33,218 nucleotides of DNA. It comes from an uncultured Clostridium sp. (GTDB lineage Bacteria; Bacillota; Clostridia; TANB77; CAG-508). This document shows, piece after piece, positions 1 to 8,707 of the stretch. The stretch spans positions 1-33,218 of the forward strand of contig CAOJZE010000003.1 in NCBI GenBank assembly GCA_948466095.1. Direction: 5' to 3'. Below the pieces are notes generated by a model. The model was not told the DNA's origin, searched no databases, and saw nothing but the letters and a program-made list of their open reading frames with translations. A program made the translations under genes and the position numbers. Position 1 is the stretch's first letter. Each line of letters starts with the position of its first letter.

Positions 1-82
1 TTATTAATATGATAATGGTTAGTACTAATGCAATTAATGTGATACCTTTTTCTTGCTTGCTTTTGTTTGTTTGTTTTTTCAT
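1..82 (-). CDS. Prepilin-like protein, N-terminus only
   Basis: The reverse strand opens with ATG at 82, preceded by an AGGAG ribosome binding site, and runs off the window edge. The 27 visible residues are a short basic, polar leader (MKKQTNKSKQEK) followed by GITLIALVLTIIILI. This is the class III signal of type IV prepilins and pseudopilins: prepilin peptidase would cleave after the Gly, and the hydrophobic helix that follows packs into a pilus or anchors the protein in the membrane. Such leaders are common on Clostridia surface proteins, so the mature part could be anything. It is divergent from the XRE gene at 265, and the region between them holds a strong promoter for this gene bracketed by two operator-like palindromes. 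The signal type is well supported; the product beyond it is unknown. Confidence 0.7.
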   Translation of the reverse strand, partial: MKKQTNKSKQEKGITLIALVLTIIILI

Positions 83-131
83 AAAAAACTCCTTTTATTT
101 TTATTATTCTCTCTTATGTTTTAAAATATAC

Positions 132-147
132 ACGACATTTTTGTCGT
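132..147. promoter_or_regulatory. Operator palindrome, copy 1
   Basis: ACGACATTTTTGTCGT is a palindrome with ACGACA/TGTCGT arms around a four-base centre. It lies just downstream of the inferred start site of the prepilin-like gene. An identical site in the opposite orientation is at 194-209. The neighbouring XRE protein is the obvious candidate ligand (inference). Confidence 0.7.
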
Positions 148-158
148 ATTTCAAGATT

Positions 159-187
159 ATTTTATATCTTTTCAAAATCAAAGTCAA
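159..187 (-). promoter_or_regulatory. Sigma-A type promoter of the prepilin-like gene
   Basis: On the reverse strand TTGACT (187-182) and TAAAAT (164-159) are separated by 17 bp, which places the start site near 152. The two 16-bp palindromes lie immediately upstream of the -35 box and immediately downstream of the start site. Confidence 0.65.
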
Positions 188-193
188 TATGTA

Positions 194-209
194 ACGACAA
201 AAATGTCGT
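194..209. promoter_or_regulatory. Operator palindrome, copy 2
   Basis: ACGACAAAAATGTCGT is the exact reverse complement of the site at 132-147, offset by 62 bp (about six helical turns). It sits upstream of the prepilin promoter and over the -35 region expected for the XRE gene, whose -10 is TATAAT at 232-237. Binding here could repress both directions. Confidence 0.7.
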
Positions 210-264
210 TCTTTTTTAACCCCTGCTGTAATATAATAACAAAAATAATACTGGAGGTTAGAAA

Positions 265-453
265 ATGATTAGACAGTACCGCTTAACAAGAAATTTATCA
301 CAAGAAGAACTTGCTGAAGAAATTGGCATTAGTTGGCGTCAATTACAAAGGCTTGAATACAATGAAGAGAATACAAGAATTTCTACCTTCAAAAAAATCG
401 TAAAAACTTTAAATGTCCCAGATGATGAAATCATTAAATTTATTAGAAAATAG
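265..453 (+). CDS. Small XRE-family transcriptional regulator
   Basis: This 62-residue protein is little more than one helix-turn-helix domain. Residues 5-55 carry the XRE pattern, with LSQEELAEEIGISWRQLQRLE as helices 2 and 3. It has no effector or oligomerisation domain. The start follows GGAGG by a normal spacing. It is transcribed away from a prepilin-like gene, and two copies of a palindrome (132-147 and 194-209) lie in the shared region, so the likely role is a DNA-binding repressor of itself and of the divergent gene. The gene ends at a strong hairpin that also ends the converging ATPase gene. The fold is clear; the target is inferred from context. Confidence 0.8.
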   Translation: MIRQYRLTRNLSQEELAEEIGISWRQLQRLEYNEENTRISTFKKIVKTLNVPDDEIIKFIRK

Positions 454-456
454 TTT

Positions 457-500
457 AAATGGAGGTACTCTTATTTTAAAAATAAAAGTACCTCCATTTT
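457..500. terminator. Bidirectional terminator between XRE and ATPase genes
   Basis: A 13-bp stem (457-469 with 488-500, AAATGGAGGTACT against its complement) is followed by T-rich sequence on the plus strand. It overlaps the ATPase stop and serves the two converging genes. Confidence 0.75.
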
Positions 501-3147
501 ATATTTTTTTCGCCATAGACATGGCACTTATTTTTTCTTCATAAATTATATTCTTACCCTTTGACTCATTTAACTTTTTCTGTAATTCCATAATCGGAAT
601 TGGTAACAAAGAAATGATAATGGTAATCATCCATTGGATTTGATTTAGCGGAATTAATTTGAAAATTTCTGCTAATGCTGGTATCAGTACAACTGATATT
701 TGTACAAGGGTTCCAATGATAAAACTTCCAATTAAAAATTTATTTTCTAGAATACCTATTTTAAAGATAGATTGTTCACTTTTTATATTAAAACTGTGGA
801 CGAGTTCTAGTAGTCCCATACAAAGAAATGCCATCGTTCTTCCTACTTCTAGCCCAAAAAATTTATTTCCTAAACTAAAAGCAACTAGTGTCAACATGCC
901 AATCATAACCCCTTCTACTACAATTTTATTCCATAAGCCATCTGCAAAAATTCCTTTTTGACGGCTCACTGGTTTTCGATTCATAATGTCTTTTTCTGGT
1001 GGTTCTAAACCAATTGCAATAGCTGGTAGAGAATCAGTTACCAAATTAATCCATAATAATTGAATCGCAAGTAAAGGTGATTTTAATCCTAATACCAGTC
1101 CCATAAATATGGTTACAATTTCCCCTATATTGGTAGCGATTAAGAAATGAATCGCTTTTTTGATATTATCATAAATATTTCTTCCCTGTTTTACGGCTTC
1201 TACAATGGTTACAAAATTATCATCCGCTAACACCATATCTGCTGCATTTTTGGCCACATCTGTTCCATTCCTTCCCATTGCGATTCCAATATCTGCATTT
1301 TTTAAAGCAGGACTGTCATTTACGCCATCTCCTGTCATGGCTACCACTGCTCCTGTGCTTTGCCACGCTTTGACGATTCTTACTTTGTGTTCTGGTGTAA
1401 CCCTTGCAAATACCGCATAATCCGCTATGTTCTTTTGTAATTCTCTCTGTGATATTTTATCTAATTCTTGCCCTGTGATGGCTTTATCTTTCGCATTCAA
1501 AATGTTCAACTCTTTTGCTATTGCCTTTGCTGTGGCTATATGGTCACCTGTTATCATAACCGTTTTGATTCCTGCTTTTTTACAAGTTTTTACCGCTTCT
1601 TTTACCCCTTCTCTTGGTGGGTCTATCATACCAATTAATCCTACAAAGATTAAGTTGCTTTCAATGGTATTGGTATCAATTTTTTGTGGCAAAGAATCTA
1701 AATCTTTATAGCCCACTGCTATCACTCTTAAAGCTTTTTGTGCCATTTTTTCATTTTCTTTTTGTATCTGTGCCTTTTGTATAATAGAATTTTGCCCTAA
1801 TCTTCCCTTGATTTGCTTTTGACATCTTTCTAAAAGAACATCTGGTGCTCCTTTTGTAATAATTCTATATTTATTCCCTATTTTATGGATGGTAGTCATC
1901 ATTTTTCGACTGGAATCAAAGGGGATTTCATTGACTCTCGGCATAGTTTGATACAATTGGTTTTTATCTTTGCCATTGTGAAAACTTTCTTTTACAATAG
2001 CCGCCTCTGTTGGCTCACCACTTACTTCTAGTTTTCCTTCCTGATATAAAAGATGACAATCCGTACACATACAGCTAAGTTCTCTTGCTAAATTGACATC
2101 TTCGCTAAGGATTTCTACTACTCTCATTTTATTTTGTGTTAAAGTTCCCGTTTTATCGGAACAAATGACAGAAGAACTTCCTAAGGTTTCTACTGCTGGC
2201 AATTTTCTAATGATACTATTCTTTTTTGCCATTTTAGTAACGCCAATGGATAGCATAATGGTTACAATAGCAGGTAGTCCCTCTGGTATTGCTGCTACAG
2301 CTAACCCCACTGAAGTCATAAACATTTCAATTGGGTCGATATTTTTGATAAGTCCTATTCCAAAAATGATAAAACAAATAACCAAACATACCATTCCTAA
2401 TATTTTTCCTACTTGCGCTAATTTTCTCTGAATTGGTGTTTCTGGTGCTTCATCTTCTATTATCATATTGGCAATTTTACCAACTTTTGTGTTCATTCCT
2501 GTTTCCGTTACAACCCCTTTTCCATGTCCATTCACTACAATGCTTGCCATAAATGCCATATTATTTCTGTCTCCTAATGGAATATCTGGTTTGCAAATTT
2601 TATCAGCATCTTTTAGTACTGGCTCGGTTTCTCCTGTTAAGCTAGACTCTTCTATCTTTAGATTAAAACTTTCTAAAATTCTACTATCGGCCGGCACATA
2701 GTTCCCTGCCTCTAATAGAATAATATCACCTGGTACGATTTCATCTGCATGAATGTCCTTGGTAATGCCCTCTCTTATGACTTTTGCTTTCATAGGTGTC
2801 ATTTCTTGCAAAGCTTCTATCGACTTTTCTGCTTTGGCTTCTTGTATCACTCCCATAATAGCATTTAAAACGACAATGGCTATGATGATAATCGAGTCTA
2901 TGTAATCGTTTTCTCCCTGTATATTGGAAATAACAGCTGAAACAATAGATGCAATAATTAGAATGATAATCATAAAGTCATTGAATTGTTTGATAAATTT
3001 CATAAAAATACTTTCTTTCGGCTTGTCTTTTAATTTGTTTTTCCCATATTCTTGTTGTCTTTTTTTGACTGCTTCTTCACTTAGTCCTTCTTTTCTGTCC
3101 GTTCCTAATTTTTTTAGAACTTCTTCTTTTCTTAAAGTTTCCCACAT
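499..3147 (-). CDS. Calcium-translocating P-type ATPase (P2A)
   Basis: This is an 882-residue P-type ATPase of SERCA/PMCA type, which uses ATP to pump Ca2+ out across the membrane. Visible in order: N-terminal actuator segment, first membrane pair (about 57-100), TGET actuator loop (171-174), PEGLP in the M4 helix (288-292, the P2A Ca2+ site), phosphorylated Asp331 in DKTGTLT, the nucleotide domain, MTGDGVNDSPA in the hinge, and a C-terminal block of membrane helices. Length is normal for bacterial members. I chose the start at 3147 because it follows AAGGAGAG; an upstream in-frame ATG at 3231 lies within a repeat and would add a non-conserved tail. The 129-bp inverted-repeat element at 3168-3296 sits directly upstream of the ribosome binding site, so it is in or next to the leader. 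The ion is inferred from family motifs. Confidence 0.93.
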   Translation of the reverse strand: MWETLRKEEVLKKLGTDRKEGLSEEAVKKRQQEYGKNKLKDKPKESIFMKFIKQFNDFMIIILIIASIVSAVISNIQGENDYIDSIIIIAIVVLNAIMGVIQEAKAEKSIEALQEMTPMKAKVIREGITKDIHADEIVPGDIILLEAGNYVPADSRILESFNLKIEESSLTGETEPVLKDADKICKPDIPLGDRNNMAFMASIVVNGHGKGVVTETGMNTKVGKIANMIIEDEAPETPIQRKLAQVGKILGMVCLVICFIIFGIGLIKNIDPIEMFMTSVGLAVAAIPEGLPAIVTIMLSIGVTKMAKKNSIIRKLPAVETLGSSSVICSDKTGTLTQNKMRVVEILSEDVNLARELSCMCTDCHLLYQEGKLEVSGEPTEAAIVKESFHNGKDKNQLYQTMPRVNEIPFDSSRKMMTTIHKIGNKYRIITKGAPDVLLERCQKQIKGRLGQNSIIQKAQIQKENEKMAQKALRVIAVGYKDLDSLPQKIDTNTIESNLIFVGLIGMIDPPREGVKEAVKTCKKAGIKTVMITGDHIATAKAIAKELNILNAKDKAITGQELDKISQRELQKNIADYAVFARVTPEHKVRIVKAWQSTGAVVAMTGDGVNDSPALKNADIGIAMGRNGTDVAKNAADMVLADDNFVTIVEAVKQGRNIYDNIKKAIHFLIATNIGEIVTIFMGLVLGLKSPLLAIQLLWINLVTDSLPAIAIGLEPPEKDIMNRKPVSRQKGIFADGLWNKIVVEGVMIGMLTLVAFSLGNKFFGLEVGRTMAFLCMGLLELVHSFNIKSEQSIFKIGILENKFLIGSFIIGTLVQISVVLIPALAEIFKLIPLNQIQWMITIIISLLPIPIMELQKKLNESKGKNIIYEEKISAMSMAKKI

Positions 3148-3167
3148 AATCTTCTCTCCTTTGTGAA

Positions 3168-3296
3168 GGGAAAGAGGGACGTTCCTTAAAATCCCTTTTT
3201 TAGGGATTTGGGGGACAGTCCTTTCAATCATTCTTTTCCAAAGGAGTGTCCCTCTATTCCCTCTTTTAGGGATTTTAAGGAACGTCCCTCTTTCCC
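3168..3296. repeat. MITE/REP-like element with perfect 29-bp inverted repeats
   Basis: The arms 3168-3196 and 3268-3296 are perfect reverse complements, beginning GGGAAAGAGGGACGTTCC. Inside there is a second small palindrome (AAATCCC...GGGATTT, 3190-3208) and GGGGGACAGTCC. It has no coding capacity. It lies between the ATPase ribosome binding site and ytaF and would fold into a long hairpin in either transcript. It resembles the GGGAC-rich hairpin repeats found in many Clostridia; the mobilising enzyme is not in this window. Confidence 0.7.
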
Positions 3297-3405
3297 TCTT
3301 TTTTGTTTCTTGATAAATTCTATGTGGCTTGTACTAGTTTTATGATAAAAAAATAATGATAACAAATTTCTTTTTTCGACATATGATACTTTAGGAGGTG
3401 TTTTT

Positions 3406-4050
3406 ATGTTAATCAATTCGCTAGTTTTAGCACTTTCTAGTAGCATCGACTCTCTTGGTATTGGAATTACATATGGAATTAAAAATACTAGGATTTCTTA
3501 TATGGGAAAAGTTGTGTTATTTGTAATTTCGTTCTCGATTTCCATTCTGGCCATTTGGTTTGGCGATGTGATAAAAAATATTTTTTCTGATTTTGTAACT
3601 AAATTAATGGGAAATATCATTTTAATTGCTATGGGTGGATTTATTTGCTTTCAAGCAATTCATAAAAAAGAAATCAAACATAAAATCAATAAAAAAGACG
3701 AAAAAGTCTATCATTTTTTTATTGATTTTTTAGGAATTACCATTAAAATTATTAAAAATCCTTCTTCTTCTGATTTGGATTCCTCTAATTCAATTGATAG
3801 TAAAGAAGCTCTATTTTTGGGTGTTGCTCTTTCTTTGGATTGTTTTTGCATTGGTATGGGAGGTAGTATGATTGGAGTAAGTCCTTTGCTTTTTCCTTTG
3901 TTTATTTCTATTTTTCAACTCGTATTTTTAAATATGGGCTATATACTTGGAAAAAAACTTTACCAACTAAGTCATTTGCCAGATAATACTTGGTCTATTA
4001 TTTCCGGTATTTTATTGATTTTTATAGGATTATTGCGATTTGTTTTTTGA
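3406..4050 (+). CDS. ytaF: Sporulation membrane protein YtaF (MntP-like fold)
   Basis: This 214-residue protein of about six membrane helices has the duplicated Asp-containing motif of the MntP/YtaF family: SSSIDSLGIGITYGIKNTRI near the N-terminus and ALSLDCFCIGMGG at about 142-155. The N-terminal GITYGIKNTRI and the linker rich in KNPSSSDLDSSNSID match the sporulation protein YtaF rather than the Mn2+ exporter MntP. In Bacillus the gene belongs to the sporulation programme; its biochemical role is not settled and cation export is a possibility. The start at 3406 follows AGGAGGTG. The gene stands alone between the inverted-repeat element and the tRNA-like gene. Confidence 0.85.
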   Translation: MLINSLVLALSSSIDSLGIGITYGIKNTRISYMGKVVLFVISFSISILAIWFGDVIKNIFSDFVTKLMGNIILIAMGGFICFQAIHKKEIKHKINKKDEKVYHFFIDFLGITIKIIKNPSSSDLDSSNSIDSKEALFLGVALSLDCFCIGMGGSMIGVSPLLFPLFISIFQLVFLNMGYILGKKLYQLSHLPDNTWSIISGILLIFIGLLRFVF

Positions 4051-4095
4051 CCTTTTGCTAATTTTATGTTATGATAAATATATGTCTTATTGCTA

Positions 4096-4167
4096 GGTTG
4101 AGTAGCTCAAATGGCAGAGCGTTGGAATGAAGTTTCAAGGTTATAGGTTCAATTCCTATCTCAACCA
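4096..4167 (+). tRNA. tRNA-Phe-like (anticodon GAA), atypical anticodon arm
   Basis: A complete cloverleaf can be drawn: a perfect 7-bp acceptor (GGTTGAG/CTCAACC), a D-stem GCTC/GAGC with an AAATGGCA loop, a T-stem ATAGG/CCTAT with a TTCAATT loop, and discriminator A4167. The anticodon arm TTGGA-ATGAAGT-TTCAA puts GAA at 4129-4131. Odd points: base 37 is G rather than the usual A of tRNA-Phe, A32 and U38 could pair and shrink the loop to five bases, the variable loop has only four bases, and no CCA is encoded. It could be a working but divergent tRNA, a tRNA-like RNA or a decaying gene. A hairpin (4168-4193) touches its 3' end. Confidence 0.6.
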
Positions 4168-4193
4168 TTACCAGATGTTTTTTTATCTGGTAA
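4168..4193. other. Hairpin abutting the tRNA-like gene
   Basis: TTACCAGAT (4168-4176) and ATCTGGTAA (4185-4193) form a perfect 9-bp stem with a T-rich loop. The T run is inside the loop rather than after the stem, so it is not a standard terminator for the plus strand; it may guide 3' processing of the tRNA-like transcript. Confidence 0.5.
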
Positions 4194-4213
4194 ATAAATA
4201 AAAGGAGGACATT

Positions 4214-4402
4214 ATGATTCTTCATAATGGCAGAGGACTTACAATTTCTGTTAGTCCAAGTGGCTTGAAAGACACTGTTGACCATCTTAATTGGTTAGCA
4301 AAAGGTTCTACCAATAAGGAGGCTTCTGTCTTTTTTTCACAAACAAGACAGCCAGTCTCATTATTGAGTAGTTGCCAGCATGTAATCAATAGGATTGCAT
4401 AA
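4214..4402 (+). CDS. Small hypothetical protein in a hairpin-rich segment
   Basis: This 62-codon frame starts seven bases after a strong AAAGGAGG site and ends just before a long hairpin, so translation is plausible. I do not recognise the protein. It is basic and has no membrane segment or known motif. The DNA is visibly richer in G and C than its neighbours and folds into several hairpins: ATTATGA/TCATAAT over the start codon (4211-4228), GGACT/AGTCC (4235-4257), ATTGG...TAG/CTACCAAT (4290-4315) and CTGTCTT/AAGACAG (4326-4351). A structured noncoding RNA starting near the tRNA-like gene fits as well as a protein. Conservation of codon third positions versus compensatory changes would decide. 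Confidence 0.4.
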   Translation: MILHNGRGLTISVSPSGLKDTVDHLNWLAKGSTNKEASVFFSQTRQPVSLLSSCQHVINRIA

Positions 4403-4410
4403 TTCCTCAA

Positions 4411-4450
4411 AAGACCAGCTTATAACATGCAAATGTTGTAAGCTGGTCTT
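4411..4450. terminator. Terminator hairpin downstream of smc
   Basis: An 18-bp stem (4411-4428 with 4433-4450, beginning AAGACCAGCTTATAACAT) has one internal mismatch. The T run is better on the reverse strand (CTTTT), so it mainly ends the smc transcript; it also closes the 4214 transcript. Confidence 0.7.
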
Positions 4451-4486
4451 CATTTAATTGGTTCTTCCTTATATTTTACATTTCAT

Positions 4487-7400
4487 CTACCCCAATTTCA
4501 TAGACAATAACTTTGAAATACCATTCTCCTCCATTGTCACACCATATACAGTATCTGCCGCCTCCATCGTACCTTTTCTATGGGTAATCACTAAGAATTG
4601 TGTATCCTTCGAAAACTTCTTTAAATATTCAGCAAATCGATATACATTTACATCGTCAAGTGCTGCCTCAATTTCGTCTAATACGCAGAATGGAGCTGGA
4701 TTGATTTTTAAAATGGCAAATAGCAAAGCAATTGCTGTAAATGCTTTCTCTCCACCAGATAGTAGCATCATATTTTGTAATTTCTTTCCTGGTGGTTGTA
4801 CATGAATATCAATACCACATTCTAAGATATTTTCCTCATCTTCTAGTTTTAAAGAAGCATTTCCTCCACCAAACAATTCCTGGAACACTTCCTCAAAATT
4901 TTTGTTGATGATAGCAAATTGTGTTTTAAATTGCTCCTTCATGGTAGTAGTCATTTCTGCAATGATTTTTCTCAACTTATTCATGGTGTCTTCTAAATCT
5001 ACTCTTTGTTCACACATAAAGTCATATCTCTCCTTCATTGCCTTATATTCTTCAATCGAATCTACATTAACACTTCCCAATTCTTTGATTTCTGTTCGTA
5101 AACCATTTACTTTTTTCTGGGTAAGAGATACATTATCAGGCTTTTCATATTCTCCCACTTGGTTTGGTGTTAATTCATATTCTTCCCACATCTTATTAAT
5201 AATCGCATTAATATCATCTTCTAGTTTTGTCTTTTTGACATCAATTTTTACAATTTGTGCTTTTAAATCTTCTATCGTTTTAAATTTGCTCGTAATTTCT
5301 TCTTCTTGTTTCGATAGTTTCTCGTTTTTATCGGTTCTTTCTTGCTTTAATTTTTCAATTTTAGTTCCACTATTTTGTACATCTTTTTTAATGTTAGCAA
5401 TTTTATCCTTAATTTCCTCAATGGATTCTTCCAATTCAAAATTATCATGAATAATTTGCTCAATTTGTTCTTTTTTATTGGCAATACTTTTGTTAGCTGT
5501 TTCAATTTCTTGTTTAATTCTTTCTTGTATTTCTTCCATCGATGCTTCACTTTCGTCAAAAGAAGAAACGGAAATTTTCAAATTGGTAATATCAAAATTC
5601 AAATCATCTACATATTTTTGGTTGTCCTTATTTAATTCTACAAATTCAGAAATAATGGTGGTTAACTTTTCAGTCTCTTCTGTCAATTGTTGTATTTTTT
5701 GATTGATATTTTCTTTGTTTACAGTTGCTTCTTGTTTCTGCTTTTCTAAGTTTTCCTGTTCTTCTTTTAATTTGTTTAAACGAGTTTGAATTCTAGCAAT
5801 ATTCTCATCTATGGCTACTACTTTTTGTTTTTCTGTTGCATACGTAATGTCAATTTCTTGCAATTCCTTTTCTAAACTAGTCGCATTTTCTAAGGTCTCT
5901 TCGATAGAATCTTCGTAGTCCTTTTTCTCTTTTTCCATTTGCTCAATCTTAGTGTTTAATTTTTTGATGTCTTTTTCTAGTTTTTCAATTTCTCTTCCTC
6001 TTCCTAGAATATTGACTGTTTTTTTCGCTACCGAACCTCCTGTAATACTACCAGAAGCATTGATAACATCTCCTTCTAAAGTAATAATACGGAAGGAATA
6101 ACCATTTTGTTTTGCCACTTGAATGGCTGTGTCCATGTTATCTACAATAACCGTTCTTCCTAACAAACTAATTACAATTTGTTCATATTTTTTGTGGTAT
6201 TTGATTAGGTCTGAAGCAATACCAATCAAGCCTTTTTCATTCCCTTTGATTTTGTCTAATTTTTTCCCTCTAACCGATGCAATTGGTAAAAAAGAAGCTC
6301 TTCCCAAATTATTTTTTCTTAAATGCTCTACTAATTTTTTCGCATCGGTTTCTGTCTCTGTTACAATATTTTGTAAGCTTGCTCCTAAACACATTTCAAT
6401 CGCTGTTTGGTATTCTTCTGGCACTTCAATGACATTGGCTAATACCCCATGCATTCCTTTTCCTAAGTCTTTTATGGTTTCACAATCTTTTAAAAGGGAT
6501 TTTACACTTTTGATATATCCCTCTTTTTCTTTTTCGGTTTCGATTAAGAATTTTAATTTTGATTCCTTAATTCTCATTTCACTTTGATAAGCATGAATGC
6601 TATTTTGATAGTTCTCTATTTTTTGGTCCGCTTCTTCTTTTATTGCTTGGATTTCTTCCATCGATTTTACAACTTTATTTCTCTTACTATCAATCTCGTA
6701 AAATTCTTTTGCGATTTCATCTTTTTTCAGTCTTGTACTATCTAATTCTGATATGTAATTGGTGATTTCTGTTTTAATTTGATGTTGTCTCTTTTCGTAG
6801 TTTTCATAGTTAATATCTTGTGTATGGCTATCTGCTTGTAACTCATATTTTCGGTCTGTATTTTTTTCTACTTGTGCTTTGTAGCCTTCTATTTCTAGCT
6901 CTTTGCTTGATAATTTTTGGGTTATTTTAGCTAATTCTTTTTCTTTTTCTTGTAATTCTTTTTCAAATTTTTCTTTGTTTTTCTTTAAATTAACCTTTTT
7001 TTCTTCCCTTTGCTTCCTTTCTTCTTCTAATTCTTGTTGCTTTAACGTAGCTTCTTGTATTTCTTTTTCAAATCTTTCTTTGTTTTCTTGGTTATTGTGA
7101 ATTCTAGTATTGGCTACATTGATATCCGAATGTAACATCTCAATTTCCTTTTGGCTGGCAAACCCCAAGTTTGACATTTCTTCGATTTGATTCGTTATTT
7201 CTTCTACTTGTGTTTTTAATTCTTCTTTTAATTGTTTAATTCTTTCTAGTTTTTCTTCCTCTTCTGTGCATTGAGAGTTGTAAATTTCTTCATCCTTTAC
7301 AATTTCCTCTAAACTAGTTTTATATTTTCCAATGTTATATAAGAATAGCCCTATTTCAATACTTTTTAATTCCTCTTTTAAGTTTAGATATTTTTTTGCT

Positions 7401-8033
7401 TTTTCTGCTTGTGCTTTTAATGGTTCGATAGTACTTTCAATTTCTGCTAAAATATCATTGATACGAAGTAGATTTAGTTTTGTTCTTTCTAATTTTTTCT
7501 CGCTTTCTTCTTTTCTCGCTCTAAATTTCACAATCCCTGCCGCTTCTTCAAAGATATGTCTTCTATCTTCTGATTTATTGCTTAATATTTCATCAATTTT
7601 GCCTTGTCCAATAATAGAATAACCATCTTTTCCGATTCCTGTGTCCATAAATAGTTCTAATACATCTTTCAATCTACATGCTACTTTATTAATGAAATAG
7701 CCAGTTTCTCCGCTTCGATATATCTTTCTCGTTACCGTTACTTCCGTATATTCAATCGGTAATGCTCCATCTGTATTATCAAATATTAAAGAAGCCTCCG
7801 CAAATCCTAGAGACTTTCTATTTTGTGTTCCTGCAAATATAATATCTAAGGATTTCGTTCCTCTTAATGACTTCATACTTTGCTCTCCGCAAAATCCATC
7901 GTATGGCATCTGATATATTACTTTTTCCAGAACCATTTGGTCCAATGACTCCTGTTATACCTGGTCTGAATTCTAGTACGGTTTTGTCTGCAAATGACTT
8001 AAATCCTTGTAATTCTAGTCTTTTTAAATACAT
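4487..8033 (-). CDS. smc: Chromosome segregation SMC protein, read through a +1 frameshift at CGG-A
   Basis: SMC is the ATPase of the Smc-ScpAB condensin that organises and separates the chromosome. Reading from ATG 8033 (after AAAGGTGAT) gives the N-terminal head with Walker [10 protein letters not shown] at 31-39, up to IRWIL (residue 48). The next zero-frame codon is CGG (7889-7887), and that frame stops 23 codons later. Skipping the C at 7889 gives GGA and continues [13 protein letters not shown], the conserved sequence expected here. From there it is intact for 1133 residues: coiled coil, hinge (about 520-675), second coiled coil, LSGGEKA signature and [12 protein letters not shown] Walker B (about 1090-1125). 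The product would be about 1181 residues, normal for SMC. The gene is usually important for growth, so a null mutation is unlikely. Alternatives are an assembly error or a true mutation, but two other genes in the window break in the same way. Confidence 0.9.
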
Positions 8034-8233
8034 CTATTATCACCTTTTGTAAATTTATTCGTTGTTCAATTTTATCTTTTTTTGACTTATCTCGGTAAGA
8101 CTGAACTAGAATAAGTTTATACTATTTTTGGCTTTTTGTAAAGAAATTTGTCACAATTACTCAAGCCTAAAATGTTTCAGCTAAAAAGTTTATCTATTTT
8201 TTATTAACAACATTAGACTAAATAGCGATTTTA

Positions 8234-8566
8234 TCATACAAACTTAGCATTTGACACAATTTGAGCTATATTATAGATTAAGCGTTGTTTCGCAGGTGTA
8301 CAATTAATTAAAGTTTCATATAATTCCTTATCTAAATAGTTAGGTGCTTTTGTAATAGTCCCTCCAATTAAATATTCTACACTTGTTCCTAATACTCTAC
8401 TTATTTGAGCTAATCTTTTTAAGTTTATTTGTGAAGAACCTCTTTCTACTCTACTAATATACACTGTTGTTACGTCAATTTCTTCTGATAACCTTTCTTG
8501 TGACCAGCCTCTTTTTTTCCTTTCTTCCCTTATTCTTTGTCCTATAATCTTATAATCAATATCCAT
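8234..8566 (-). CDS. XRE-family transcriptional regulator
   Basis: The 110-residue protein has an N-terminal HTH (residues 8-64; WSQERLSEEIDVTTVYISRVERG covers the recognition helices) and a short C-terminal helical tail ending NAKFV. The tail probably serves dimerisation. The start at 8566 follows AAAGGAAGTG. A clear promoter lies just upstream. The gene sits alone between smc and the interrupted ABC transporter operon; its target is unknown. Confidence 0.8.
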   Translation of the reverse strand: MDIDYKIIGQRIREERKKRGWSQERLSEEIDVTTVYISRVERGSSQINLKRLAQISRVLGTSVEYLIGGTITKAPNYLDKELYETLINCTPAKQRLIYNIAQIVSNAKFV

Positions 8567-8590
8567 ATTATCACTTCCTTTTCATGGGTA

Positions 8591-8619
8591 AATATAACAC
8601 TATGAGTTCCATTTGTCAA
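8591..8619 (-). promoter_or_regulatory. Promoter of the 8234-8566 XRE gene
   Basis: On the reverse strand consensus TTGACA (8619-8614) and TATATT (8596-8591) are separated by 17 bp, about 25 bp from the start codon. Confidence 0.75.
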
Positions 8620-8662
8620 TATAATTTTTTGAATTTATATGTAAAATTTTATTGATTATTTT

Positions 8663-8701
8663 AAAGATTGCCAAAAAGGTCCTTCCCTCTTGGCAATCTT
8701 T
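8663..8701 (-). terminator. Terminator of the ABC substrate-binding protein operon
   Basis: AAAGATTGCCAA (8663-8674) pairs with TTGGCAATCTTT (8690-8701), a 12-bp stem just after the gene's stop. Confidence 0.6.
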
Positions 8702-8707
8702 TCATTC

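Noticed and set aside
9-194. Plus-strand frame of 61 codons at the left edge
   Set aside because: It lies over the prepilin start, promoter and operators on the other strand and has no ribosome binding site.
4222-4410. Reverse-strand frame opposite the 4214 gene
   Set aside because: No ribosome binding site; the plus-strand frame has a strong one.
7796-7801. CGGA in smc shortly after the shift site (in GFAEAS) as a second shift site
   Set aside because: Here it is split as GCG GAG, the frame continues normally, and it serves as a control showing that codon register matters.
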